Translations under genes and position numbers: made by a program
Origin: an uncultured Collinsella sp.
GTDB taxonomy: Bacteria > Actinomycetota > Coriobacteriia > Coriobacteriales > Coriobacteriaceae
Direction: 5' to 3'
Length of the DNA stretch: 64,000 nt
NCBI GenBank assembly: GCA_900540845.1
Contig: UQHS01000003.1
Coordinates: forward strand, 1-64,000
Notes under the pieces: model-generated
What the model was told of the DNA's origin: nothing
Seen by the model: the letters and a program-made list of their open reading frames with translations, nothing else
Databases searched by the model: none
Part shown: positions 41,136-49,158 of the stretch, piece by piece
How positions within the stretch are numbered: the stretch's first letter is position 1
Layout of the letters: each line of letters opens with the position of its first letter

Positions 41136-41277
41136 GGCGCTTTTCCTCGTTGATGATTAACGCCGCGTAGTGCTGGCTGATGCCAGTCCGCTCGGCTATC
41201 TGCCTGGACGTGAGCGGGTAGGGCTTGCGCGCGAGCTCCTTTGCGCGCTCCACGCACAGACGCTTGTACTCGTCCAT
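41119..41277 (-). CDS. Small HTH protein
   Basis: Read from the minus strand: 52 aa, MDEYKRLCVERAKELARKPY, then 'LTSRQIAERTGISQHYAALI' and a short tail. The helix-turn-helix 'SRQIAERTGISQHYA' is clear. It may bind DNA as an early regulator. Overlaps neighbours on both sides. Confidence 0.6.
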   Translation of the reverse strand: MDEYKRLCVERAKELARKPYPLTSRQIAERTGISQHYAALIINEEKRHAAQG

Positions 41278-41564
41278 CACTCGGCCCCCCGCTTCGACGC
41301 GAGCGCCGCGCCCTCGGCGAAGCCCTCCGCGTAGATAGATTCGCGCTCAGGCCGCGACAGCCTGCGTCCGTCCTCCATGCCCTTGGCGTAACCCGCGCGC
41401 CTGCCCTGCTCGAAGGCCTTGTGGCGCTCGACCTTGATTTGCTCGCGGAGCTCCAGCGTGCGATCCCGCTCGGCGTCCTCCACCGCCTTGACGGCGCGGT
41501 GGCCCTTGTTCAGCGCGTCCATGAGCTCGCCCAGGCTGTCGGCGATTATCTGCGGCGCGTCCAT
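41277..41564 (-). CDS. Helical phage hypothetical protein
   Basis: Protein of 95 aa from MDAPQIIADSLGELMDALNK at 41564, highly charged and probably coiled coil ('LREQIKVERHKAFEQGRRAG'). The start overlaps the stop of the membrane peptide before it. No family recognised. Confidence 0.55.
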   Translation of the reverse strand: MDAPQIIADSLGELMDALNKGHRAVKAVEDAERDRTLELREQIKVERHKAFEQGRRAGYAKGMEDGRRLSRPERESIYAEGFAEGAALASKRGAE

Positions 41565-41680
41565 CAGATGCCCCCCAACGCCCGGAGGCAGGCGAGCAGG
41601 ACGAGCAGCGCCCCGCCTATGAAGATGAGAGCGGTCGTGATTGCCGCGATGGCATAGATGATTCGGTCCTTTAGATTCAT
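41564..41680 (-). CDS. Short membrane peptide
   Basis: Read from the minus strand: 38 aa, MNLKDRIIYAIAAITTALIF then IGGALLVLLACLRALGGI. One or two hydrophobic spans. AAGGAG lies about 11 nt before the ATG; the stop (TGATG) overlaps the next start. Unknown function. Confidence 0.5.
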   Translation of the reverse strand: MNLKDRIIYAIAAITTALIFIGGALLVLLACLRALGGI

Positions 41681-41812
41681 GTTGCCGCAAACTCCTTTCT
41701 GTCGATTGTTCGGAAATGCCGTTTTAAGCGTCTGAGACGGCGATAGCGGCCTTTTGACCGTCCGACCCTAGCAAGTGCCCAGACGGCGCATTTCAAAGCC
41801 GCTACGGCCGTC

Positions 41813-42019
41813 CTATCCGAGCTTCACTCCCGTCCGCTTGTCCTGCATCGCGACGGTCACCCACACGCCGTCGTGCTTGGCGAGCCCGTAGATGATCCTC
41901 CGGAGGTCGAGCATCCGGTCGAGCGCGGCCTCCTCGTCCTGCGTCCGCGCGACCGCGCGGTAGGAGGTGGGGTCCGGGCACCCGCTGGAGTTGCGGTAGC
42001 CCGTGTGGTCCTCGTACAT
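41813..42019 (-). CDS. Small phage hypothetical protein
   Basis: Protein of 68 aa, MYEDHTGYRNSSGCPDPTSY..., with 'KHDGVWVTVAMQDKRTGVKL' at the end. AGGAGG upstream of the ATG. Unknown role. The 130-nt gap to its left has no clear gene or signal. Confidence 0.6.
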   Translation of the reverse strand: MYEDHTGYRNSSGCPDPTSYRAVARTQDEEAALDRMLDLRRIIYGLAKHDGVWVTVAMQDKRTGVKLG

Positions 42020-42073
42020 GGGGCCTCCTCTTGATTCGGTTTGTTAGGTTTCTGGTTGGTCGGCGCGGCAGCG

Positions 42074-42351
42074 GTAGCACTTCCTCGCGCGCGCGTTTTC
42101 TTTTATCTTTTATCTTCTTTTTTTCCTTTAGAAGTTAAAGATTGGAGACGATTCGAGTGCTACTGCGCTACATGATGGTGTCTAGCAGGTGAAACGACGG
42201 TAGCACTTCATGTTTTCGATGCGCTACCGTAGCGTTTCAATCTGCTACTAGACCTCGATTTTCCGCTCGACAACGAAGGTTCTGAGGTTCTTCCCCGCGT
42301 GTTTTCGCTGTTTGGTAGCGATGGACACGTCGATTTTGAGAGAAGTGCTAC
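42074..42351. repeat. GTAGCACTTC-type repeats beside the replicase gene
   Basis: GTAGCACTTC occurs at 42074-42083 and 42200-42209, its complement GAAGTGCTAC at 42342-42351, and a one-mismatch copy (GAGTGCTAC) at 42155-42163. Further GTAGC/GCTAC cores crowd 42165-42250 and 42470-42500. An A/T-rich T-tract lies between (42100-42140). Such iteron-like clusters with AT-rich DNA beside a replication gene are candidate origins. Most of 42020-42247 has no gene. Confidence 0.55.
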
Positions 42352-44455
42352 CTTCGGTAGCGTTACAGAGAAGCGATTGAATCTCGCACATTCTGCTCGA
42401 AAACGTGCGCAATGAGCAGGGATTTCTTTCTCCAGAGCATTTGCACCAGTCGAAGTAATCGCCAAAGACGGTAGCAGTTGGCCTTCCATCCACATCTGCT
42501 ACCGATACGCACTCCTCGAACAGCCATCGCGACACGCTGTCGTTGTCCTGCTTGACCTCAGCCACCTCCGCCATCATGTCGGGGATTGGGGTGAGCGACC
42601 CGCGCCTTATCAGGTCGCCGAGCGCCATTAGGCCGAGCAGCGCGCCGCGCTCCATGACCTCGGGCTTCGCGAGCTTGGCGGCGATGTTCGGGTCGTAGCC
42701 ATCGGTTCCGGGGCTGAAGCGCCTGCGGAACGGGATGAAGGCGAGGCGCCTGAACACGCCGTCCGTGGTGTCCTGGAGGCGCGGCACGGCGTTCATCGAG
42801 AACACCATGGACGCGCTGGGCCTGAACTCGAAGCCCTCGCCGTTCTTCACGTCGGTGTATATCGCGTCGCCAGTCACCAGCTTTTTGAACATGCTTAGCT
42901 CGTCACCGCGCAGGAATCCATCAGGGATGTCATCGCCGAGGTTCGCGAGCTTGCCGACCACTCGCCCCGCCTGGAAGCGCTGGCCCAGCGTCGCGATGTC
43001 GAGCGACGAGACGTTCTCGGTCCCGAGAATCGAGCGCAGCCAGTTCAGGAATGTCGACTTGCCGTTGCTCGCCTTTCCGCTCGCGCCGCCCGCCCTGCCT
43101 ATGAGCATCGGCGATTGGCTGAGCACCCGGCGCGAGCACATGCACGCGCCGATGACCTCCTTCATGGCTTGCATCGTGTCGGGGTCGTTGTCCGCGACCG
43201 ACTCAAGGAACTCGTCGGCCTCGTTGCGCGGAGCATCCATGTTCAGCTCGACGGGCAGTGTCGCGATTATGAACATGGAGGGGGTCGGATCGACCACCGC
43301 GTCGTTGAGCACGTCGTATGTGCAGTTCGAGAATTGGACGTAGTACCCGCCGTCGAACGCCTTGTCGCTGGTCGCGCATGGGGCCTTGTCCATGATGTAG
43401 CTCACGACCTCCGCCTTGTCCTGCTTCTTCGCGTCGTCGGCGAGTTCGAGCGTGCATCGGTTGATCGCCCGCGTGCCGAACTCCCAGCGGCTCCCCGTCC
43501 ACACGGCGGGAGCGCCGTCGATGATCTGAGCCAGGTTGTTCTTGATTACGAGCTTCGCAAGCTCGTTTGTCTTGATGCCCCCCTTCGGTCCGCGCGGCAC
43601 CATTCCGCCGACGGGCTTGCCGGGCGCGCCGACCTTGCGCCCGTCATCGGGGTCGTTCACCCCGCCGCCGCGCTCGTACTTGCATGCGCTCCGAACGATG
43701 CGCTGGATGTCCTTCGAGTCCATCGGCGGCTCGCATCGCTGGAAGTTGACCCCGAGCACGGTAGCCAATATCTCCTCGTCCGAGCGCCCGACGCTTCTGA
43801 GGTGGCTCGCGTATCGGAACAGCGTCTTGTCGCGCTCGCCCGACTTGATCTTGTCGGGGAGCCTGAACTTCCCATTCTCCTTGCGCGTTCCGTCCTCGCC
43901 GCCGTTGCGCTGCACGTAGTCGAGGAAGTCGAGCACGTTTCCGTCAGCCGTGGCTATCTCGCACTCCCACGGCGAGCACCACCATTCATAGGCGTTGCCG
44001 TTGGGATGGATGGAGCCGGGCGCCACGACGAACGACCCGTCGCAGCGCACGTCCACGCCGAGCTCATGGTTCGCGGTCGGCTTGATGTTGTTGCGGTCGG
44101 TGCGGAAGAAGTAGTGCTTGCCGCCGCTTCCGGTGATTGCCTCGGCGGTCTCGGGAAGCTCGCCGTGCTCCATCTCCCATTGCTTGAGCGTCTCCAGGCC
44201 GTTCTTGGTGTCGCTCACGTCGAAGTCGAGCACCAGCAGCCCGCCGGACGGCGCGCCGCACGTGATGCCGATGTTGTCGCTCGGGTGCGTGGCCCAGTGG
44301 TTGATCACGTGCTCGGGATTGTCCGTCCAGTCGTTCAGGCCGTGCGGGGTGTTTGGCACCTTCGAGCGCGGCTTGCAGGGGAACACGGCGAACCCGGCCC
44401 GCACGTATGCGAGCGCCGCGCGACCCAGCTCCGACAGCTGTTCCTCCTTGGTCAT
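42248..44455 (-). CDS. Prim-Pol / SF3 helicase replication protein
   Basis: Protein of 735 aa starting MTKEEQLSELGRAALAYVRA at 44455. N-terminal archaeo-eukaryotic primase/polymerase domain ('CGAPSGGLLVLDFDV' with the catalytic DxD-like site, 'GSGGKHYFFRT'), a primase C-terminal part around 230-300, then a D5-N region and SF3 helicase: Walker A in 'GKASNGKSTFLNWL', Walker B-type 'GKLANLGDDIPDG', motif C 'VFSMNAVPRL'. It likely both primes and unwinds at the phage origin. The iteron-like repeats overlap its 3' end. Confidence 0.88.
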   Translation of the reverse strand: MTKEEQLSELGRAALAYVRAGFAVFPCKPRSKVPNTPHGLNDWTDNPEHVINHWATHPSDNIGITCGAPSGGLLVLDFDVSDTKNGLETLKQWEMEHGELPETAEAITGSGGKHYFFRTDRNNIKPTANHELGVDVRCDGSFVVAPGSIHPNGNAYEWWCSPWECEIATADGNVLDFLDYVQRNGGEDGTRKENGKFRLPDKIKSGERDKTLFRYASHLRSVGRSDEEILATVLGVNFQRCEPPMDSKDIQRIVRSACKYERGGGVNDPDDGRKVGAPGKPVGGMVPRGPKGGIKTNELAKLVIKNNLAQIIDGAPAVWTGSRWEFGTRAINRCTLELADDAKKQDKAEVVSYIMDKAPCATSDKAFDGGYYVQFSNCTYDVLNDAVVDPTPSMFIIATLPVELNMDAPRNEADEFLESVADNDPDTMQAMKEVIGACMCSRRVLSQSPMLIGRAGGASGKASNGKSTFLNWLRSILGTENVSSLDIATLGQRFQAGRVVGKLANLGDDIPDGFLRGDELSMFKKLVTGDAIYTDVKNGEGFEFRPSASMVFSMNAVPRLQDTTDGVFRRLAFIPFRRRFSPGTDGYDPNIAAKLAKPEVMERGALLGLMALGDLIRRGSLTPIPDMMAEVAEVKQDNDSVSRWLFEECVSVADVDGRPTATVFGDYFDWCKCSGERNPCSLRTFSSRMCEIQSLLCNATEGSTSLKIDVSIATKQRKHAGKNLRTFVVERKIEV

Positions 44456-44961
44456 GTGTAGTCGACTCCTAATAGCTCGCATATCCGGCGCGCCGTGTCC
44501 CGCTTGGAGCAGAACTCGAACCGCACGCCGTGGTCTTGTTCCAACTTGCCGATGATGCGTGCCACAGTCGGCCCGTTCATCGGCCTGCATCGGTATCTCC
44601 TGCAGCCTCCGTCCTTGAGCGGGTCGCACTTTCGGCAGCGTCTGCAGACGTAGCTTTTCCACCCGTAGAGCTTCGAACGGTCGTTGTACTCCGGATGTTC
44701 TTCAACGAGGATGATGAGGCGGTACCCCTCGGCCCTCGCCCTGTCGCACTCGCGCACGAAGCGTTCGTGGTCGCGCCCTATGTTGCCCGCGACCTCCTGC
44801 ACGTCCTGCTTCGTGTCGATGGATATGTTGGAGCCATACAGCATGTAATCGCCGAATGGCAGCGCGGCTGCGCGCGGAGCGAAATCGACCCCGTGCGCAG
44901 CCATCCACTTCTCGATGTTGTTGTGCTTGCTCGCCTGCTGCCTCGTGTCCTCGACGATCAT
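44452..44961 (-). CDS. ERCC4-type nuclease
   Basis: Protein of 169 aa. 'MIVEDTRQQASKHNNIEKWM', 'LPFGDYMLYGSNISIDTKQD' (G-D-Y ... D-x-K), and 'RLIILVEEH' follow the E/D ... GDY ... D-x-K catalytic pattern of ERCC4/XPF-like nucleases; a Cys-rich insertion ('YVCRRCRKCDPL') is probably a zinc knob. Likely acts in phage recombination or resolution. Overlaps the replicase start. Confidence 0.7.
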   Translation of the reverse strand: MIVEDTRQQASKHNNIEKWMAAHGVDFAPRAAALPFGDYMLYGSNISIDTKQDVQEVAGNIGRDHERFVRECDRARAEGYRLIILVEEHPEYNDRSKLYGWKSYVCRRCRKCDPLKDGGCRRYRCRPMNGPTVARIIGKLEQDHGVRFEFCSKRDTARRICELLGVDYT

Positions 44962-45518
44962 TAGTCGAACGGGATGGCGCCGTTATAGACGTCCGCCGCC
45001 ACGGGGGCAGAGGTGGAGGTGGCGTGCGTCGAGCCTCCGTTCAGCTTCTTCATCTCGCGAGCCTTGATCTTGCCGTCGCGCACGTCCTGCGCGGGAACGA
45101 CCTGGCACACGTTCAGGCGGGTCTTCACCTCGCCGTCGTACTCGTACTCCTCCTCCTGCAGGTTGAGTCCGACGAGGCGGTTGGTGAACATGTCGAGGCG
45201 GCCTGCGTCCCACGCCGCGAACGGGTCGAAGCCCTGGTTGCTCGCCTGGATGGCCTCAAGACGGCCCTTCAACATGCCGAGCGCCGTGTCCTTGTAGGAC
45301 ATGAAGAAGTGGTGGGCGTAGGGGTGGTTCTTGCCCCAATCGTCGCTGTAGTAGTTCGCGTGCTCGCCCTCGGCGATGTCGAAAATGACCTCGACGTACT
45401 CTTTGTCCGCCTTGTCGATCGCATTTACGACCTTGGCGACATACGGGCCTGCCGGCAGGCGGGTGAAGTCTCCGTCGGTGGATGCCTCGACGGTTCCCCA
45501 GTTAACGTTTGTGCGCAT
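44961..45518 (-). CDS. DUF669-like recombination-associated protein
   Basis: Protein of 185 aa from MRTNVNWGTVEASTDGDFTR. 'LPAGPYVAKVVNAIDKADKE' and the ending 'SAPVAADVYNGAIPFD' (acidic PFD tip as in SSB-type proteins) match DUF669 proteins, which sit beside ATPases such as Sak4 and may bind single-stranded DNA. AAAGGAG upstream of the ATG. Confidence 0.7.
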   Translation of the reverse strand: MRTNVNWGTVEASTDGDFTRLPAGPYVAKVVNAIDKADKEYVEVIFDIAEGEHANYYSDDWGKNHPYAHHFFMSYKDTALGMLKGRLEAIQASNQGFDPFAAWDAGRLDMFTNRLVGLNLQEEEYEYDGEVKTRLNVCQVVPAQDVRDGKIKAREMKKLNGGSTHATSTSAPVAADVYNGAIPFD

Positions 45519-45726
45519 TTGCGCTCCTTTCCGCTGCATCTCGCAGCTTCGATTCGAACAGTCGGTCGCGCTTGTCGTAGCAATGCGGCACCTCGCCGCA
45601 CGCCGCGCGCAAGGCGTCGAACGTCCTGTCGGCGGCGACGTCCTCGTCGCAGCCTTGGTTGGTGAGTTGCGTGTATCTGTCCTCGCACATGCGGACCATG
45701 GCGCCAAGCGAGGACGGGCTACTCAT
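45502..45726 (-). CDS. Small phage hypothetical protein
   Basis: Protein of 74 aa, helical ('DEDVAADRTFDALRAACGEV', 'RLFESKLRDAAERSANAHKR'), overlapping both the Sak4-like gene (8 nt) and the DUF669-like gene (17 nt). A start 18 nt further upstream (45744) is also possible. Function unknown. Confidence 0.55.
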   Translation of the reverse strand: MSSPSSLGAMVRMCEDRYTQLTNQGCDEDVAADRTFDALRAACGEVPHCYDKRDRLFESKLRDAAERSANAHKR

Positions 45727-46330
45727 CGGATCCGATGTACTCATGGAGCTCGTCGTTAACGAGCTTCAGGTCGTTCGGCAGCTTGGCGTCCTCGAAGATT
45801 CCGCAGCACTTCGCTGGCGGCTTGCCGTCCACTATGAACACGTGCTCGCCGTCCACGACCTCACAGAGGATGCAAACGTTCACCATGCCCAGCAGGTCTA
45901 TCTTCTCGTTGACCATCTTGCCGAGCAGCTTGGGGATGATGTTGTTGAACGCGTCGGAATCGGTGTGCATCGTGATGTAGACCACGACGTCCTGCGGCAG
46001 TTCGTTGACGAACTCCACAGTGTTGTACACCTCGGCGGCGATGGCCTTGTAGATGGCGTACTGGTCCTTGTCGTTTATGCGGTGGATGAACAGGTCCGTC
46101 ACGCAGTAGCCGAAGTCGTCCACGACCACGGTCTTGTAGCGCTTCGCGTACTCACCTATGATTCCTCGAAGCTGGTTGAAGTCCTTCGTTCGTGCGAACT
46201 TCTTCCCCCCGCGGAACGGGAGCATGGTCTTCTCGCACTCGATTAGCCCGTAGGAATCCTTCGGCAGGTTGCGCAGCGAGTACGTCTTGCCCGAGCCGGA
46301 CGGCCCGAGGATCAGAACTGGCACGCCCAT
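45719..46330 (-). CDS. Sak4-like RecA-fold ATPase
   Basis: Protein of 203 aa starting MGVPVLILGPSGSGKTYSLR at 46330. Walker A 'GPSGSGKT', Walker B-type 'YKTVVVDDFGY', and 'QDVVVYITMHTDSD' fit the AAA_24/Sak4 group, which work as single-strand annealing or RecA-like recombinases in phages. Its neighbours (DUF669-like, ERCC4-like nuclease, Prim-Pol) complete a recombination-dependent replication module. Confidence 0.8.
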   Translation of the reverse strand: MGVPVLILGPSGSGKTYSLRNLPKDSYGLIECEKTMLPFRGGKKFARTKDFNQLRGIIGEYAKRYKTVVVDDFGYCVTDLFIHRINDKDQYAIYKAIAAEVYNTVEFVNELPQDVVVYITMHTDSDAFNNIIPKLLGKMVNEKIDLLGMVNVCILCEVVDGEHVFIVDGKPPAKCCGIFEDAKLPNDLKLVNDELHEYIGSDE

Positions 46331-46569
46331 CACTCCACCTCGCAATCGCATCGCTCGGCTGGCGGTTCGCCGCCTATGGAGTCGAGTCGCACCGGGACCA
46401 TCCCGCCGAGCTCCTTGATGCTGAGCTTCAGGCGGTTGATGTACTCGCCGTCGCTCTCGCGCTCGTTGCGGGCCTTGTGCTCCAGCAGCTCGCGGTACTC
46501 CGCGAGCGTGACCGTGACTGTCAGCTCGTCCTCCCCCTTGTAGTCGTATGGGTCGAGCCACTTGCTCAT
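46330..46569 (-). CDS. Small phage hypothetical protein
   Basis: Protein of 79 aa starting MSKWLDPYDYKGEDELTVTV, with 'LAEYRELLEHKARNERESDG' and a helical tail ending 'ERCDCEVE'. Overlaps its neighbours. Unknown. Confidence 0.6.
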   Translation of the reverse strand: MSKWLDPYDYKGEDELTVTVTLAEYRELLEHKARNERESDGEYINRLKLSIKELGGMVPVRLDSIGGEPPAERCDCEVE

Positions 46570-47084
46570 CGCTCCACCTCCCCGCCGAGCAGCCCCGCGA
46601 CGGCCGATGGAAGCTCCCCCGCCATCGCGCTCGCCACCTTCATGCCGTCCACCTTGAGCATCGTGCCCTTGTAGTGCTTCGGCTCGTCGACCTCCACCAT
46701 GGCGCAGCCGTCGGGCAGGAAGCCGTAGTCCATGGCGGCGGTGACGATGGCCTCCTGCAGCTTGATGCCGCAGATGACGGTCATGAGCACGTCGCCGCCC
46801 TCGTCGGTCTCGCGGAGCCATCGCACGAGCCGCTTGGTGTCGGTCACGCGCATCTCCACGCCCTGCTTTGGCTTGGTGAACGTCAGCGACAGCGTGCCGA
46901 CATCCTGCCCGTTGAGATTGAGCTTCACTCGGTCGGCGCCCGTGCTCTCGTACAGGGCGATCATGCTGTCATCGATCTCCGTGCGCAGGTTCGAGCCGCC
47001 CTTGGGGCGAGTCGTGACCCGCTCGTTGGCCGCGTCTGCGATGGCCTTCCACAGCGCCAGTTCCTGCATATCCGTGAGTTTCAT
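46566..47084 (-). CDS. Phage early hypothetical protein
   Basis: Protein of 172 aa (MKLTDMQELALWKAIADAAN...). Beta-rich centre 'LYESTGADRVKLNLNGQDVG' and a helical end. It opens the replication/recombination block. No family recognised. Confidence 0.6.
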   Translation of the reverse strand: MKLTDMQELALWKAIADAANERVTTRPKGGSNLRTEIDDSMIALYESTGADRVKLNLNGQDVGTLSLTFTKPKQGVEMRVTDTKRLVRWLRETDEGGDVLMTVICGIKLQEAIVTAAMDYGFLPDGCAMVEVDEPKHYKGTMLKVDGMKVASAMAGELPSAVAGLLGGEVER

Positions 47085-47174
47085 TTAGCACCACCCCATA
47101 ATCCACGCGATCTCGCACAGCAGGATGGGGCTCGCCACGATCACCGCGAGCGCCGCCTGCTCCCCGAGCGTCAT
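47085..47174 (-). CDS. Membrane micropeptide
   Basis: Read from the minus strand: 29 aa, MTLGEQAALAVIVASPILLC then EIAWIMGWC, almost wholly one hydrophobic helix. GGGGAA precedes the ATG and the stop (TAAATG) touches the next start. Tight coupling favours a real gene; evidence is otherwise thin. Confidence 0.45.
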   Translation of the reverse strand: MTLGEQAALAVIVASPILLCEIAWIMGWC

Positions 47175-47302
47175 CGGGTTCCCCGGCGCGACGCCTGCCA
47201 CGCCCTGAACCCCCTCATCCACGATTCGTCCACCGCGCACCTGCGCAGCTCGCGGAGAATGGATGCCGTGAGCGGAGCCGCGATGAACGCGGCCAGTCTC
47301 AT
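47171..47302 (-). CDS. Small basic protein
   Basis: Read from the minus strand: 43 aa, MRLAAFIAAPLTASILRELR then 'RCAVDESWMRGFRAWQASRR'. Its stop overlaps the next start (ATGA). The ribosome site is poor (AGGAGG is 18 nt away), so the call is tentative. Confidence 0.4.
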   Translation of the reverse strand: MRLAAFIAAPLTASILRELRRCAVDESWMRGFRAWQASRRGTR

Positions 47303-47562
47303 GTCGTACAATCAAGACGACCTCCTTTTTCGTTGTTTTGGGTTGGTCACTTGCCCTTGTGCGTGCTGCAACACGCATGAGGGCTTTCTCTTGCCGCCGT
47401 TTCGGTTCGGCCGGCGGCCCACCCGCCCCACTCGCCCAATCGAGGATGTCATCGCGCGGAGCGCTCGGTCCTTGCAAGGGGTCGGGGCTATGCGGTTATC
47501 AAGGTACGTTGCCCTCGGTGTTAACCTGATAGACGGCGGAGGGCGGCGGGAAGTAGGTGCAG

Positions 47563-47769
47563 ATGAATAAGGACTTCAACGAGTTTCTTGAGCTAATAAA
47601 TTCCGATGCGTTCAACGAGATGACCACGGAGAACGCCGCCAGCACCGTGGATGGCTACATCTCCGAGCACGGCTCCATGACAGATGCCGCGCAGGCACTC
47701 GTCCTCGCTAACCAACGCGCGGTCGACCTCCTCCACTGCTATCACGTTTGGATGAGCGACCAGCGCTAG
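47563..47769 (+). CDS. Small acidic hypothetical protein
   Basis: Protein of 68 aa on the plus strand, MNKDFNEFLELINSDAFNEM..., helical and acidic, ending 'NQRAVDLLHCYHVWMSDQR'. AGTAGG before the ATG. It is opposite in direction to its neighbours; codon use and an A/T-richer start suggest a recent gain. Function unknown. Confidence 0.5.
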   Translation: MNKDFNEFLELINSDAFNEMTTENAASTVDGYISEHGSMTDAAQALVLANQRAVDLLHCYHVWMSDQR

Positions 47770-47962
47770 ACAAGACGCGCGAGACGGCTTCATCGCCCAG
47801 CCCGCGCGACTTCATGTTCCGCGCGACATCGAAAAGCGCGGCGCTTCTCTTCTCTTCCATGACGGCTCCGATCTGCCGCCCTCTGTCATCTATCAGGTTC
47901 TCAAGGTACTTGCGAGCGACCCCGCGCGGGCACGGCTGTTGTTCAACAAGCGAGCCGGACAC
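47708..47962 (-). CDS. Possible small helical protein
   Basis: Open frame of 84 aa from a GTG (GGAAAG upstream). 'YLENLIDDRGRQIGAVMEEK' and 'ALFDVARNMKSRGLGDEAVS' look like a genuine charged helical segment rather than shadow sequence. It overlaps the tail of the plus-strand gene at 47563-47769 by 62 nt, which lowers confidence; it may be the remnant of a longer gene, as the frame stays open upstream without a start. Confidence 0.35.
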   Translation of the reverse strand: MSGSLVEQQPCPRGVARKYLENLIDDRGRQIGAVMEEKRSAALFDVARNMKSRGLGDEAVSRVLSSAGRSSKRDSSGGGRPRVG

Positions 47963-48133
47963 AGCAGCTATCTTTCCGAGGCTTGCAGCCGTGCCCGCGC
48001 GGAGCGCTCCGATGCGCTTTACAGCGCGGTAGAATCGTGGGTGGATGGGAAAGCCTCGACAAGGCGAGGTGCATCTTGCGTTTGGCGAATGACCGTCGAC
48101 AGGACCCCGAAAAGATGTGAATGCTCTGCGAAG

Positions 48134-48325
48134 TCAGTCGAACAGGTCCTTGACGCCACAACCGATCACGTCGGCAACGCGGACCAACTGGCGAATCGTC
48201 ATGGACAGGACCCCGGAGTCCGAGCACCAACGGCAGACGGTCACCTTGTGGACGCCCAGGCGCTCGGCAAGCTCTCGCTGCGTCATCCCCGCTTCTCCCA
48301 ATCGTTCTTGCACCAATGACCTCAT
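48134..48325 (-). CDS. Cro-like HTH regulator
   Basis: Protein of 63 aa starting MRSLVQERLGEAGMTQRELA at 48325, a single HTH_3 domain ('MTQRELAERLGVHKVTVCRW', then 'LVRVADVIGCGVKDLF'). It is the first gene of the leftward early operon, so it likely plays a Cro-type or early-gene role. The CAACA/TGTTG palindromes just upstream are its probable operators. Confidence 0.8.
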   Translation of the reverse strand: MRSLVQERLGEAGMTQRELAERLGVHKVTVCRWCSDSGVLSMTIRQLVRVADVIGCGVKDLFD

Positions 48326-48341
48326 GTTTTCCCACCAATCA

Positions 48342-48401
48342 CAACATCTAGTGTTGCTTTCGAAATTTAATACCAACATGTTGTTAACAGTTGTTGTTAA
48401 C
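48342..48401. promoter_or_regulatory. Palindromic operator cluster upstream of the HTH gene
   Basis: Three dyads in an A/T-rich stretch: CAACATCTAGTGTTG (48342-48356, perfect 5-bp arms), CAACATGTTG (48374-48383, perfect), and two GTTAAC palindromes (48383-48388, 48396-48401). They lie between the divergent HTH gene (minus) and YjzC-like gene (plus). The shared CAACA half-site suggests one regulator. Confidence 0.65.
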
Positions 48402-48447
48402 ATATATGTCGAGCGCTCAAATGAACGATTCGGACAGAGGAGAGAAG

Positions 48448-48621
48448 ATGGCTGACAAGCCCCTTTACAAACCCGGCGAAGACAACCACCGGCCAGGCGA
48501 GTACATAGAGGTCGGACCGCGCGGAGGCGCGGTTGGCAAACCACGTCAAGTGACCATCACGCCCGGAGACAGGCTCCCGCCGACGAGCGAAAAGGGCCAC
48601 AAGTGGACGCCGTTGCGCTAG
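48448..48621 (+). CDS. YjzC-like small protein
   Basis: Protein of 57 aa, MADKPLYKPGEDNHRPGEYI ... 'RLPPTSEKGHKWTPLR'. The KPGE...PG.Y...G......T...GD.LPPT..KG..W layout is that of YjzC/superantigen-like small basic proteins of unknown function. AGAGGAGAG before the ATG. Divergent from the HTH gene. Confidence 0.65.
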   Translation: MADKPLYKPGEDNHRPGEYIEVGPRGGAVGKPRQVTITPGDRLPPTSEKGHKWTPLR

Positions 48622-48749
48622 CCGACGTCTAACGGGATTCGCCTGCGCCAGAGGCACCAGCAGCATCCGAGCAAATCGACCTGCACCCAAGCCTCTGCCC
48701 AGGCGCGCCCGCCTTCCGTGTACTTCGTCAGGTAGTGCGCGACCCTCAT
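48618..48749 (-). CDS. Small Trp/Cys-rich protein
   Basis: Read from the minus strand: 43 aa, MRVAHYLTKYTEGGRAWAEA then 'WVQVDLLGCCWCLWRRRIPL'. GGGGTGAG before the ATG. Its stop overlaps the stop of the plus-strand gene by 2 nt. Possibly a membrane or zinc peptide; tentative. Confidence 0.45.
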   Translation of the reverse strand: MRVAHYLTKYTEGGRAWAEAWVQVDLLGCCWCLWRRRIPLDVG

Positions 48750-48807
48750 GCGTCTCACCCCCTCCCAAATCGGATGCCGCCTCAGCGGATGGCGGCGACC
48801 GTTTTGC

Positions 48808-49137
48808 CTAGACCCCGAGCTCCGCTCTCATGCGACTGAGCGATTCGTAAAACTCTTGCGAAGCACCGGCGGCGTCGAGAACATCCTCGATTGCGTCGAG
48901 CTGGCTCGCGTCACGCTGACGCTTGGTCGGGACGTCGCCGTCGGATGCGAGGAGGTAGTCGAGGTTTGCGTGCGGAAGAAACTTCTGCTGAATTTCTTTC
49001 GCCTCCTCAACGGTCATTGGGATTCGCTCATTGATTTTTAGAGACACGTTGTTGGTGCTCATGCCAAGCAGATCGGCCACTTGCGATTGCGTGATGCTGT
49101 ATCTCTTCATTTCAGCTTTCATATTCTGGTAAGCCAT
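48808..49137 (-). CDS. HTH regulator (Cro-type partner of the repressor)
   Basis: Protein of 109 aa starting MAYQNMKAEMKRYSITQSQV at 49137 (GGAGGTGAAG upstream). HTH 'ITQSQVADLLGMSTNNVSLK' near residues 14-33; the C-terminal part is helical. It is divergent from the CI-like repressor and shares its operator region, so it is the best candidate for the lytic-side regulator. Confidence 0.82.
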   Translation of the reverse strand: MAYQNMKAEMKRYSITQSQVADLLGMSTNNVSLKINERIPMTVEEAKEIQQKFLPHANLDYLLASDGDVPTKRQRDASQLDAIEDVLDAAGASQEFYESLSRMRAELGV

Positions 49138-49158
49138 CTTCACCTCCAAATCGTTTCT

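Noticed and set aside
47748..48032. Plus-strand open frame of 94 codons
   Set aside because: No ribosome site, basic low-complexity product, opposite a more protein-like minus-strand frame.
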